Origin: Glaciibacter superstes DSM 21135
GTDB taxonomy: Bacteria > Actinomycetota > Actinomycetes > Actinomycetales > Microbacteriaceae
Assembly (NCBI RefSeq): GCF_000421145.1
Contig: NZ_ATWH01000019.1
Coordinates: 1 to 53,191 of the forward strand
Reading direction: 5' to 3'
Length of the DNA: 53,191 nt
In this document: in pieces, positions 26,592 through 34,018 of the stretch
Numbering within the stretch: the first letter of the stretch is position 1
How the letters are laid out: the number at the start of each line of letters is the position of its first letter
Translations under genes and position numbers: made by a program
The notes under the pieces: generated by a model
Seen by the model: the letters and a program-made list of their open reading frames with translations, nothing else
Told to the model about the DNA's origin: nothing
Database searches by the model: none

Positions 26592-27547
26592 TGGCCATCG
26601 ACGCATCTGATCGCTTCGGCGCGGTTCTTCCTCGGAACCCGGCACCAGCGACGAATGGAAAAGCAGGCAGACGTATGGCATCCCGCCGTAGTCAACGCGT
26701 GAGTCGACCGCGCAGTTCGGTGCTGCTCACTGTGTTGATGGGCGTCATCCTCCTCTACAGCGTGGTGCCTCTCGCCTGGCTCGTGATCAACGCCACCAAG
26801 ACGCAGCCGAAACTGCTCACGAGCTTCGGTCTCTGGTTCTCTGGCGACTTCGTGCTGTGGGACAACATCGTTCAGACCTTCACCTACGAGGGAGGCGTGT
26901 TCGGGCAGTGGCTCTTCAACACGCTTCTCTATGTTGTGGTCGGTGCAGGTGGCGCCACGATTCTTGCGACCCTCGCCGGGTATGGCCTCGCCAGGTTCAA
27001 TTTCCCTGGAAAGCGGGCCGTGTTCGCGATCATCCTCGGCGCCGTCGCCATCCCAGGCACGGCCCTCGCGGTACCGACGTTCCTCATGTTCAGCGCTCTC
27101 GGCCTCACAAATGGGCCGTGGGCGGTCATCATCCCGTCGCTGATCAGTCCATTCGGCCTGTATCTCATCTGGACCTACACCATGGAGTCCGTGCCGGTCG
27201 AACTACTCGAAGCGGCGCGCGTCGACGGTGCGGGAGAGATGCGCATCTTCTTCACGATCGCGCTGCGCCTGCTGATGCCGGGGTTCGTGACGGTGTTGCT
27301 TTTCACCGTGGTCGCAACGTGGAACAACTACTTCCTGCCCCTCATCATGCTGAGCGACTCGACCTGGTTCCCGCTCACCGTCGGTCTGAACCACTGGAGT
27401 GCACAAGCTGTATCCGCTGGAGGGCAGCCGATTTACAACCTGGTCATCACGGGTTCCCTCCTCACCATCGTCCCGATCGTTGTTGCTTTCCTGCTCATGC
27501 AGCGGTACTGGCAATCGGGTCTCGCGGCCGGCAGCGTCAAAGGCTGA
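26591..27547 (+). CDS. Sugar ABC transporter permease (MalG/UgpE type)
   Basis: A 318-residue permease with about six membrane segments and the EAA loop ELLEAARVDGAGEMRIFF. It starts at the last base of the upstream permease stop (TAATG), so translation is coupled. The first 45 residues are polar and Arg-rich. It completes the membrane channel of the cluster 2 sugar importer. Confidence 0.87.
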   Translation: MAIDASDRFGAVLPRNPAPATNGKAGRRMASRRSQRVSRPRSSVLLTVLMGVILLYSVVPLAWLVINATKTQPKLLTSFGLWFSGDFVLWDNIVQTFTYEGGVFGQWLFNTLLYVVVGAGGATILATLAGYGLARFNFPGKRAVFAIILGAVAIPGTALAVPTFLMFSALGLTNGPWAVIIPSLISPFGLYLIWTYTMESVPVELLEAARVDGAGEMRIFFTIALRLLMPGFVTVLLFTVVATWNNYFLPLIMLSDSTWFPLTVGLNHWSAQAVSAGGQPIYNLVITGSLLTIVPIVVAFLLMQRYWQSGLAAGSVKG

Positions 27548-27607
27548 CGCAACGATCGCAACCGGCATATACACCCCTGAGAATCATGAAGAAGTGAAAG
27601 GAATCCC

Positions 27608-28975
27608 ATGTTCGTACACAGCAAGAAGGGCACGAGGCGGCTTACCGCAACTCTCCTCGGCGGCTCGCTCGCCGCGGTGCTCGCACTGACTGGATGTGCG
27701 TCAGGAGGCAGTGGCGGTGCCGCCACGGCTCCAGAGGTTGTCGGCACCCAAGCCGACATCGACGCGGCCCTGCAGGAGGACACGACGCTGACCTTCTGGG
27801 CATGGGGACCGCAGTATCAGGCGGTCGTCGACGCTTTCATGGCCGAGTACCCGAAAGTGAAGGTCGAACTCACCAACAACGGCAGCAACCAGACCGAGTA
27901 CACCAAGCTGCAGAATGTCATCAAGGCCGGCTCCGGGATCCCCGATGTCGCGCAGATCGAATACACCGCCCTGCCCCAGTTCGCCTTCGGTGATTCGCTC
28001 GTCGACATGAACGAGTACGGCGTGTCATCGATGGAGGATCTGTATACCACGGCGGCCTGGAGCCAGGTCAACGTGAACGGCGGAATCTACGGCCTGCCTC
28101 AGGACACGGGCCCGCTCGCGATGTTCTACAGGCAGGATGTGTTCGACCAGTTCGGTCTGACCGTTCCGACGACCTGGGATGAATACCGCGCCCAGGCAGA
28201 GAAGCTGCAGGCAGCCGATCCGTCTCGGTTCATGGCGGCAGATGCCGGTGAGGCGGCCCTGACCAACGCGATGATCTGGCAGGCAGGCGGCCAGCCGTAC
28301 GCTTCAGACGGTACCGATGTCACTGTCGATCTCCAGGACGAAGGAAGTCTGCGCTACGCCGATATGTGGACTCCGCTCGTGCAGAATGGTCTTGTCGATC
28401 AGACCCCATCGTTCACTCCAGAGTGGACGTCGGGCCTCGCGGCAGGCAAATACGCCACCTGGCTGGGTGGAGCATGGGCGGCAGGAACGCTGCAGCGCCG
28501 CATCCCTGAAGCCACAGGAACATGGCGAGTGGCGCCCCTCCCGCAGTACAAGGCGGGCGACACCGCGAGCGGCGAGCAGGGCGGTTCGTCATCTGCGGTA
28601 TTGAACGCGAGCGAGAACGCGCTGGCCGCAATCGGCTTCGTGCAGTGGATGAGTTCGAGCGAGGAGGCAAACCAGATCTGGGTCGACAACGGTGGCTTCC
28701 CCAGCACGACCGCAACGCTCGGCTCGGAGAACTGGCTGAACGCCGAGATCCCGTACTTCGGGGGCCAGCAGATCAACCAGGTGTTCGCCGAGTCGGCAGA
28801 TGGCGTGCTGCCCGGTTGGGAGTTCCTGCCCTTCCAGGCGTATGCCGACAGCGTCTTCAGCGACACCGTCGGTCAGGCCTATGCCTCAAAGGGCGAACTG
28901 GCTGAAGGCCTGAAGGCCTGGCAAGAAAATATCGTGGACTATGGCAACAGTCAGGGGTTCACGGTCAACAAGTAG
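27608..28975 (+). CDS. Sugar ABC transporter substrate-binding lipoprotein
   Basis: The N-terminus has a signal peptide ending in the lipobox LTGCAS. The mature protein is of the extracellular solute-binding family 1 (TLTFWAWGPQYQAVVDAFMA at its start, later WLGGAWAAGTL and GFVQWMSS). It captures an oligosaccharide or glycoside outside the cell for the two permeases upstream. GAAAGGA precedes the ATG. A stem-loop follows the stop, perhaps to raise the level of this mRNA segment relative to the dehydrogenase downstream. Confidence 0.87.
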   Translation: MFVHSKKGTRRLTATLLGGSLAAVLALTGCASGGSGGAATAPEVVGTQADIDAALQEDTTLTFWAWGPQYQAVVDAFMAEYPKVKVELTNNGSNQTEYTKLQNVIKAGSGIPDVAQIEYTALPQFAFGDSLVDMNEYGVSSMEDLYTTAAWSQVNVNGGIYGLPQDTGPLAMFYRQDVFDQFGLTVPTTWDEYRAQAEKLQAADPSRFMAADAGEAALTNAMIWQAGGQPYASDGTDVTVDLQDEGSLRYADMWTPLVQNGLVDQTPSFTPEWTSGLAAGKYATWLGGAWAAGTLQRRIPEATGTWRVAPLPQYKAGDTASGEQGGSSSAVLNASENALAAIGFVQWMSSSEEANQIWVDNGGFPSTTATLGSENWLNAEIPYFGGQQINQVFAESADGVLPGWEFLPFQAYADSVFSDTVGQAYASKGELAEGLKAWQENIVDYGNSQGFTVNK

Positions 28976-28980
28976 CACCC

Positions 28981-29018
28981 GTTCGTGGAGGATCGTCGAA
29001 AGGCGGTTCTCCACGAAC
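28981..29018 (+). promoter_or_regulatory. Intercistronic stem-loop after the binding-protein gene
   Basis: GTTCGTGGAG (28981-28990) pairs perfectly with CTCCACGAAC (29009-29018) around an 18-nt loop, six bases after the binding-protein stop. It is followed by ATTTTCG, a weak T tract. It could be an attenuating terminator or an mRNA-stabilising hairpin. Confidence 0.55.
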
Positions 29019-29078
29019 ATTTTCGTTCGCGAGCGCAGGTCGTGCGGCCGAACAGCAGAACAAGAGAAAGCAGAACTG

Positions 29079-30095
29079 ATGAAGGCGTTCCTCGTTCCCG
29101 CGGCATCAACCGGCATCGTCGCCGACGTCGACCCGCCACGGCCAGGGCCGGGCCAGGTCGTTGTCGCCGTCAGCCAGGTCGGCATCTGTGGCACGGACGT
29201 CTCGATGTTCAATGGTGATGAGACCCGCATCCGTCACGCGCGGAGCACGCATCCGCTGCGGCTCGGTCACGAGTGGAATGGGCGGGTGGTCGAAATCGGC
29301 GACGAGGTGGATGCCAAATGGCTCGGAAAGCGGGTGACCGGTGACACCATGCTCGGCTGCGGTCACTGCGAGCGCTGTCTCAACGGACGTCATTACCTGT
29401 GTGAGGAGCGCTACGAGATCGGTGTGCGACGCGACTGGCCCGGGGCGCTCGCTGAACGCCTCCTCGTGCCGGCATCCGCCCTCTATGAACTGCCAGACAG
29501 CGTCACCGATGCGATGGGGGCGCTTGTCGAACCGGGAGGCAACGCGTACCGGAGCGTCGACGCGGCCCAGGTCACCAGCGATTCGCGCCTCCTGGTTTTG
29601 GGTACGGGAACGATCGGTCTCCTCTGCGCCCTGTTCGCCCAAGCACGCGGGGTGGAGGTGCACGTTCTTGGACGCGACCCAGAGGCGCTGAATCTTGCCC
29701 GGTCGCTCGGGGTCGATGGCGCCTGGACGGCCGAGAACCTACCGGCACTGCGCTGGGATGCGGTGATCGAAGCCACGAATGCGTCCGGAATGCCGCAGTT
29801 CGCCGTTGATGTCGTGGAGCCGGGCCGCCGGGTGGTTCTGGTGGGAATCGCCGACGACCCCAGCCTTATCGACTCGCGCATCCTTGCCCGCAAGGATGTC
29901 ACCGTTGTTGGGATCCTGGGTGCATCAATGGGTATCCAGGTCACAATCGATGCCTATGCGAGCGGCGCGGTCGATCCGCTGCCACTGGTCTCCCGCACGA
30001 TCGGGTTGGACGAATTGAATGACGTACTCACAGGCGTGATTCCTATGAAAACCGCCGGTGCTCCTAAAGTGCTCGTCGACCTGGGGCGGTCATGA
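29079..30095 (+). CDS. Zinc-dependent alcohol/polyol dehydrogenase (MDR superfamily)
   Basis: The protein has the catalytic-zinc motifs GICGTD (Cys) and LGHEWNG (His-Glu), the structural-zinc lobe GCGHCERCLNGRHYLC with four Cys, and a Rossmann motif VLGTGTIGLL. These match sorbitol/threonine-type dehydrogenases that oxidise a secondary alcohol with NAD. The ATG at 29079 begins MKAFLVPA, the usual family start. It lies downstream of the importer and probably oxidises a polyol or sugar alcohol into the ketose phosphorylated by the PfkB kinase. Confidence 0.88.
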   Translation: MKAFLVPAASTGIVADVDPPRPGPGQVVVAVSQVGICGTDVSMFNGDETRIRHARSTHPLRLGHEWNGRVVEIGDEVDAKWLGKRVTGDTMLGCGHCERCLNGRHYLCEERYEIGVRRDWPGALAERLLVPASALYELPDSVTDAMGALVEPGGNAYRSVDAAQVTSDSRLLVLGTGTIGLLCALFAQARGVEVHVLGRDPEALNLARSLGVDGAWTAENLPALRWDAVIEATNASGMPQFAVDVVEPGRRVVLVGIADDPSLIDSRILARKDVTVVGILGASMGIQVTIDAYASGAVDPLPLVSRTIGLDELNDVLTGVIPMKTAGAPKVLVDLGRS

Positions 30096-30289
30096 CGAGC
30101 CGGATGATCCCGCTCCACGGAGTCATGCGTTACGCCTTCACCTCGCCTACGGCGATTGCACTTCTCGCCGACGGCAGGATCGACGCTGACGCGCTGGTGA
30201 GCAGGCGGCTGCCGTTCGCGGATGCGCCCCTCGGTTGGACAAGTACTGTTCCGGGTGAGATTAAAACCATGGTGCACGTGAACGAGTGA
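30092..30289 (+). pseudogene. C-terminal fragment of a second MDR dehydrogenase
   Basis: A 65-codon frame overlaps the zinc dehydrogenase stop (ATGA). Its middle and end (IALLADGRIDADALVSRRLPF, shortened here, then ADAPLGW and KTMVHVNE) look like the last 45 residues of a zinc-type dehydrogenase. The first dozen residues (PLHGVMRYAF) do not. A full gene would need about 340 codons, so most is deleted. The deletion lies just upstream of GIY-YIG copy A. Confidence 0.55.
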
Positions 30290-30367
30290 GCAGCACCCAC
30301 TCTCGGCTGCGATATCGCCGGCATCGACCCCCAGTGTGGGTGGCGGGCTCCACGTGATCGCCGGGCG

Positions 30368-30901
30368 ATGGTCCAGACTGAGGCCATGGAATGGACACGA
30401 AGCGGGCTCATCGAAGCAGGATTCACTGGGTTTGTGCCGTTCAAGGATCTGGCGGCAGCGGATGTTCCTGCCGGACCGGGCGTTTACGTCGTGCTTCGTG
30501 CGGACGACGAACCGCCGGTGTTCTTGGAACACAGCCCTGCCGGGTGGTTCAAGGAGCGGAATCCGTCGGTGACGGCGGCGCAACTTGCCGACGCGTGGAT
30601 CGACGCCGCATCCGTTCTCTACATCGGTAAGGCCGATGCCGGAATCTCGGGACGGCGCGGCCTGAAGAAGCGGCTGACCGAGTATCGGCGTCATGGGTCC
30701 GGGGAGAAGATCGGGCACTGGGGTGGGCGTTACGTCTGGCAGCTCGCCGGTGGCGGGGAGTTGCTCGTCGCCTGGAAGGAGACGCCCGGTCTCGACCCTG
30801 AGACGGTCGACGCCGAGTTGATCGGCGACTTCATGTGGAAGTACGGCGCCAGGCCATTCGCCAACCGCAAGATCGGCAAAGCCGCAATCGCGGTGGAGTG
30901 A
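30368..30901 (+). CDS. GIY-YIG-like protein, intact copy A
   Basis: A 177-residue protein with GVY at 38-40 and YIG at 85-87, an Arg in GLKKRL (102), a Glu in AELIGDF (150) and an Asn in FANRKIG (166). These are the spacing and residue types of the GIY-YIG nuclease fold, with an unusually long insertion between GVY and YIG. The fold is used by homing endonucleases, UvrC and some restriction enzymes; catalysis here is unproven. Start choice is ATG 30368 or ATG 30386. Similarity with copy D (50666) begins five bases upstream of this ATG and ends at the stop codon, with about ten substitutions between the proteins by eye. Confidence 0.75.
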   Translation: MVQTEAMEWTRSGLIEAGFTGFVPFKDLAAADVPAGPGVYVVLRADDEPPVFLEHSPAGWFKERNPSVTAAQLADAWIDAASVLYIGKADAGISGRRGLKKRLTEYRRHGSGEKIGHWGGRYVWQLAGGGELLVAWKETPGLDPETVDAELIGDFMWKYGARPFANRKIGKAAIAVE

Positions 30902-30951
30902 ACCCGCAGTCAGCAATGGCTGGCAAGCATAGCGACGCGCCGATTAGCTCA

Positions 30952-31045
30952 GCTTTCGCCGGCGTTGCACCTGCTCGATGACTTGTCGCGCCAAGAACAA
31001 GTATTCCGAGCGCTGATCGTTGAGTTCTACCGAGTCGGCTCCGTG
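30952..31045 (-). pseudogene. C-terminal tail of a lost gene (tail copy T1)
   Basis: On the minus strand this reads SVELNDQRSEYLFLARQ then VIEQVQRRRKLS and a stop. The same tail, with substitutions, occurs at 48950-49055 directly after the XRE gene and again at 52005-52072. The rest of the gene is missing in all three places. I do not recognise the family; the tail is charged and helical. Confidence 0.55.
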
Positions 31046-31277
31046 GTGCCGACAGGCATTGACGACCATCTTTGGGCTTCCGAGGTCGTCGCGTTGGCAT
31101 AGTCAATCAGTTTCATCACTTGGCTCTGTGTGTGTCTCGTAGCTAACGACGGGTACCGTCATCTCAGTATCTGGTTATGAGACGTAGGTATGAGATTCGC
31201 CAGGCTGCAATGTTCTGGAAATCGTCGACTGCGAAAGGGATGTGGCGCGAGGCGTCTCGTATCCCTAGGGCGCGCGC
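31046..31277. other. Non-coding stretch, nothing recognised
   Basis: Apart from the tail remnant before it, I see no gene, hairpin or repeat here up to the stop codon of the TetR gene. Confidence 0.45.
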
Positions 31278-31907
31278 CTAACTGACCCGAGTGGCGTAGC
31301 GGGCGACGATCGTCCGAGCGGCTTCGTCGACTGTGTGGAGGGTCTCCCCATCAGTGAGCGACCAGTTGCCGTGGACGAGGCGGGGCCAGAACACGACAGT
31401 GGCGATCATGCCGAGGAACTGCGCCGCTGCTACGTCGAGGTCGTTCACGTTCGCGGTTCCCTGAGTGTTCGCCGCCTGGAGGAAGTTCCTGAGCGCCCTG
31501 AGTACGGGCAGAGTGCCGAAATCAAAAGTCCGCTGGCGCAGCTCTGGGAACCTCGTCGATTCGGCGATCACAGCCCGAATCAGGTCCGCCATTCGTGGCC
31601 GGGACAACAGCTCCGCGTACGCCATGCCAAGACCGACCAAGCCCGCATGGAAGCTTCCGGGCGGCGGCTCCAATGGCTCGGAGTCCGGCGTGTCGCCCGC
31701 CGCCAGCACCGATGCCTCGAAGAGCTCCGCCTTCGTCGGGAACTGTTTGAACAGCGTCGCCTTCGAGACGCCAGCATTGCCGGCGACTCGGGCCAACGAT
31801 GTCCGGTCGTAGCCAAGTTCGAGGAACAAGCCAGTGGCAGCCTTTAGGATCGCCGCACGGTTGTTGGCAGCGATTTGTCGATGGTACGCAGAGAGTTCGC
31901 GTGGCAT
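31278..31907 (-). CDS. TetR-family regulator
   Basis: The N-terminal HTH is typical: RAAILKAATGLFLELGYDRTS followed by LARVAGNAGVSKATLFKQF (shown here in two parts). A helical C-terminal ligand domain follows. The ATG at 31907 starts MPRELSAYH. It is divergent from a DHFR-like reductase gene, and two GAGTC dyads lie between them, one against each gene. It probably represses both genes. Confidence 0.87.
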   Translation of the reverse strand: MPRELSAYHRQIAANNRAAILKAATGLFLELGYDRTSLARVAGNAGVSKATLFKQFPTKAELFEASVLAAGDTPDSEPLEPPPGSFHAGLVGLGMAYAELLSRPRMADLIRAVIAESTRFPELRQRTFDFGTLPVLRALRNFLQAANTQGTANVNDLDVAAAQFLGMIATVVFWPRLVHGNWSLTDGETLHTVDEAARTIVARYATRVS

Positions 31908-31929
31908 GCTCCCAGTATCACGCAAAGGC

Positions 31930-31994
31930 GAGTCGGTTGACTCATGGCTGGACGGTCGATACTCTCATGGAAGGTGAGTCGAGCGACTCACCTT
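31930..31994. promoter_or_regulatory. Two TetR-type operators between divergent genes
   Basis: Operator 1, 31930-31943: GAGTC, four bases, GACTC. Operator 2, 31971-31994: a 24-bp dyad with 11-bp arms AAGGTGAGTCG and CGACTCACCTT around AG. The shared GAGTC/GACTC core in both, flanking the TetR start and the reductase leader, supports binding of the same dimeric repressor. Confidence 0.7.
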
Positions 31995-32031
31995 GCATCT
32001 GATGGAAGCAGCACTTACCGAAGGAGGAGCA

Positions 32032-32574
32032 ATGTCGAAGGTACTCATTCATGCGACGGTGACCTTGGATGGATTCATGGCTGACACGGGCGGAGGGGTC
32101 GACTGGATGAACGGCTTCCCGGCGGCTCCTGAGGACGAAGACGTCGTCGGAAGGGTCATGCAGGAACTCGGCGCCATAATCGGAGGCGCCAACAAGACGC
32201 AGACCATAGACGACGGAGAGGTTCCGTACGGGGCCATGGTCAAGGTGCCGGTGTACCTGATGACCCACAGTGCTCATGAGCCGATCGAGAAGGACGATGT
32301 CACGTACACCTTCGTCGTCGACGACATCAAACAGGCCGTCAGATCCGCCAAACAGGCTGCAGGAGACAAGTGGGTCAGCCTGCTCGGAGGCAGCATCTCG
32401 AGACAGTGCCTCGAACTCGGACTCGTCGACGAGATCCAGCTGCACGTCGTGCCGATCCTCCTCGGAGAAGGGATCTCGCTCTTCACCGGACTGAGCAAGC
32501 ACATCAAGCTGGAACGTGTCGAAACATCGGCATACGCCAGCGAGACCCACCTCCGGTACCGCGTTCTTGCATAG
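32032..32574 (+). CDS. DHFR-like/RibD C-terminal-domain reductase
   Basis: A 180-residue protein of the dihydrofolate-reductase-like RibD C-terminal family: VLIHATVTLDGFMA at the start, LGAIIGGANKT, VSLLGGSISRQCLELGLVDEIQLH in the middle (broken here by its conserved Gly-Gly), and VPILLGEGISLF. Members are NADPH-dependent reductases of unknown or varied substrates. AAGGAGGAG precedes the ATG at 32032. It is controlled, by inference, by the divergent TetR protein. Confidence 0.85.
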   Translation: MSKVLIHATVTLDGFMADTGGGVDWMNGFPAAPEDEDVVGRVMQELGAIIGGANKTQTIDDGEVPYGAMVKVPVYLMTHSAHEPIEKDDVTYTFVVDDIKQAVRSAKQAAGDKWVSLLGGSISRQCLELGLVDEIQLHVVPILLGEGISLFTGLSKHIKLERVETSAYASETHLRYRVLA

Positions 32575-32605
32575 ACGACACCTGAAACCGTGTCGCAGGT
32601 AACGC

Positions 32606-32621
32606 GCCCTCGCGGGCTTTT
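32606..32621 (+). terminator. Short GC stem followed by TTTT
   Basis: GCCC and GGGC pair around TCGC and are followed by TTTT, 32 bases after the reductase stop. The stem is only four pairs, so termination is possible but weak. Confidence 0.4.
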
Positions 32622-32689
32622 CCATCGGGCGGGCTAAACGAGCGTCGCAAAGCGATGGGCGAATCGACGCGCATCCGACTGATTGAACG

Positions 32690-32727
32690 TCACTCTCAAG
32701 CGAGAGGATGTCACCGGCCAGCATGCC
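32690..32727 (-). pseudogene. Remnant of the SMP-30 gene 5' region
   Basis: The segment resembles 15755-15790 of the intact SMP-30 gene (shared TCTCAAGCGA and GCCGGCCAGCATG). It abuts GIY-YIG remnant E directly. Confidence 0.5.
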
Positions 32728-32921
32728 AACCGCGGCCTGAAGAAGCGGCTGACCGAGTATCGGCGTCATGGGTCCGGGGAGAAGATCGGGCACTGGGGTG
32801 GGCGCCGCCCTACAGGCTCCGGCCGTCTTCCCACCGGCTGTCGGACGTGCCGCTGACCAGCGCGGCGGCCAGGCCATTCGGCAACCGCAGGATCTGCAAA
32901 ATCGCGATCCAGGTGGGATGA
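32728..32921 (+). pseudogene. GIY-YIG-like gene remnant (copy E)
   Basis: Bases 32731-32802 are nearly identical to the GLKKRL-to-GHWGGR part of the intact copies. Bases 32865-32921 match their FANRKIG-to-stop end with substitutions. About 60 unrelated bases replace the middle, and the 5' half is absent. It is on the plus strand, like the other copies. Confidence 0.75.
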
Positions 32922-33083
32922 GTGCCAACTCGCCGCAGCGTCCGAATCCTCAGAGTGCCGATGGGATTCTCTGGCGCGCGCCCGGCCCACCGAGATGGGG
33001 AGAACATCCCATTCTCCCGCCGTCGCCGACGCGACCGCGGCGTCTCGGGGGATCGCCCCGCTCCATCACTCGGAGAGGGCCGT

Positions 33084-33422
33084 TCAGCTGTGTGCGGCCT
33101 CGTAGGCCTCGAGGTACTCGGATCCCAGCCTCAACCGCGCGTACCGGTCGATGACCTTGAGAACTGCTCGCACTTCGTCCCGAGTACCGCAGATCCCCAG
33201 GCGTCGCCCGAAGACACTGGACACCGAAGCGCCCTCCCCCAGGATGACGCCGAATCCCCAGCTGCCTCCGCCGTAATCGTCGTATGAGCCGCGCACGCTG
33301 AACGCGTCGTACATGACGAAGCCGAGCTCGACATCCGACTTCTTACGCGCCTGCGTCGCGACCGGACGCAGTTCGTCGACCAGGTCGAGCACGTCGTCCA
33401 CAGTCATATCCTCGTGTGCCAT
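33084..33422 (-). CDS. Hypothetical protein, 112 residues
   Basis: A soluble protein with an acidic helical start (MTVDDVLDLVDELRPVATQ), a Gly-rich centre (DDYGGGSWGFGV) and an Arg/Glu-rich helical end. I recognise no domain. The codon use looks like a real gene, and the ATG at 33422 is adjacent to the break in the vapC remnant, so an insertion or deletion joined the two. It could be an immunity-type or other accessory protein; no function is assigned. Confidence 0.55.
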   Translation of the reverse strand: MAHEDMTVDDVLDLVDELRPVATQARKKSDVELGFVMYDAFSVRGSYDDYGGGSWGFGVILGEGASVSSVFGRRLGICGTRDEVRAVLKVIDRYARLRLGSEYLEAYEAAHS

Positions 33423-33434
33423 TTTCGCTCCTAC

Positions 33435-33587
33435 TCCCGAGCTCGCATACCCGCCAACACTTCCAATCTGACAACCTCGCTCGCATGCAGCGGGCCGGAC
33501 TCGCGCGATCTATAGAGGACTTTCGCGGCTGCCTGATCCCCTCGGAGCACGTCGATGGAATACCGAGGTGTCGACAACGACCGTCAT
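33435..33587 (-). pseudogene. vapC PIN-domain toxin remnant, frameshifted and truncated
   Basis: Aligned with the intact toxin at 51294-51671, this copy keeps MTVVVDTSVF, then has one extra base near 33554 that shifts the frame, and ends at the MRARE codons where similarity stops. About two thirds of the toxin, including the distal PIN acidic residues, is missing. It cannot encode an active toxin. The antitoxin gene upstream is intact. Confidence 0.8.
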
Positions 33588-33841
33588 CGCGCCGTTACGT
33601 CGGCCAGTCGGCGACCGGGACGCAGGCGCTCGACGTATTCTTCGCCATCGATGTCGCGGTCACCCCACCCTCCGAGGGCTGCCTCGATCGCTCGGAGAAC
33701 GGAATCGGCATCCCGACCGGAGCCATAAGTCCCAGATACGGCATCTCGAATGAGCGCGGAGATCGAACGGCCCGTGCGCGCTGCCTCCGCATCCAGGAGC
33801 AGCCGCTCTTCGACAGTTAACGAGATCTGAGTCCGAAGCAT
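33584..33841 (-). CDS. vapB: VapB-like ribbon-helix-helix antitoxin (copy 1, toxin lost)
   Basis: The product begins MLRTQISLTVEERLLLDAEA, a ribbon-helix-helix DNA-binding start, followed by RSISALIRDAV and an acidic C-terminal toxin-wrapping tail (DGEEYVERLRPG). I chose the ATG at 33841, which sits six bases after TATAAT, so the mRNA is probably leaderless. It is nearly identical to the copy at 51668-51925. With its own toxin broken it could act as an orphan anti-toxin against the second locus. Confidence 0.82.
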   Translation of the reverse strand: MLRTQISLTVEERLLLDAEAARTGRSISALIRDAVSGTYGSGRDADSVLRAIEAALGGWGDRDIDGEEYVERLRPGRRLADVTAR

Positions 33842-33857
33842 GATGTAATTATACATC
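33842..33857 (-). promoter_or_regulatory. vapB copy 1 operator overlapping the -10 box
   Basis: GATGTA and TACATC form inverted arms around four bases. On the minus strand TATAAT overlaps the dyad and is followed by six bases and the ATG. Identical arms occur before copy 2 while the centre differs, which supports the dyad as the conserved element. Confidence 0.65.
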
Positions 33858-33892
33858 ACTTGCTGCCTTTGACTGGGGGATGGCTTTGGAAT

Positions 33893-34016
33893 CAGGCTCG
33901 ACTCAGGCTGCGTTCGTCAATGTAGATGCCAATGTAGATATTGAGGCGCTTCAGGAGCTTGGTGCCCTGTTTCGAGCGCGCTCGCGAAGTTTCGGGTCCT
34001 TACTGATCCGATCGGG
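33893..34016 (-). pseudogene. Remnant of the 3' end of the XRE regulator gene
   Basis: This matches 49063-49150, the last codons of the XRE gene (LKRLNIYIDERSLS region), with a 12-base tandem duplication (AATGTAGATGCC then AATGTAGAT) that disrupts the frame. The rest of the gene is absent. Confidence 0.6.
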
Positions 34017-34018
34017 CT

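Noticed and set aside
25665..28975. Complete self-sufficient sugar ABC transporter
   Set aside because: No sugar-type ATPase gene is present in this operon; the ATPases at 9844 and 42015 belong to other transporter families. A shared ATPase elsewhere is more likely.
29954..30916. A 320-codon minus-strand frame over GIY-YIG copy A
   Set aside because: Its sequence recurs opposite the other copies simply because the DNA is repeated. The plus-strand protein has the GVY/YIG pattern and conserved residues.
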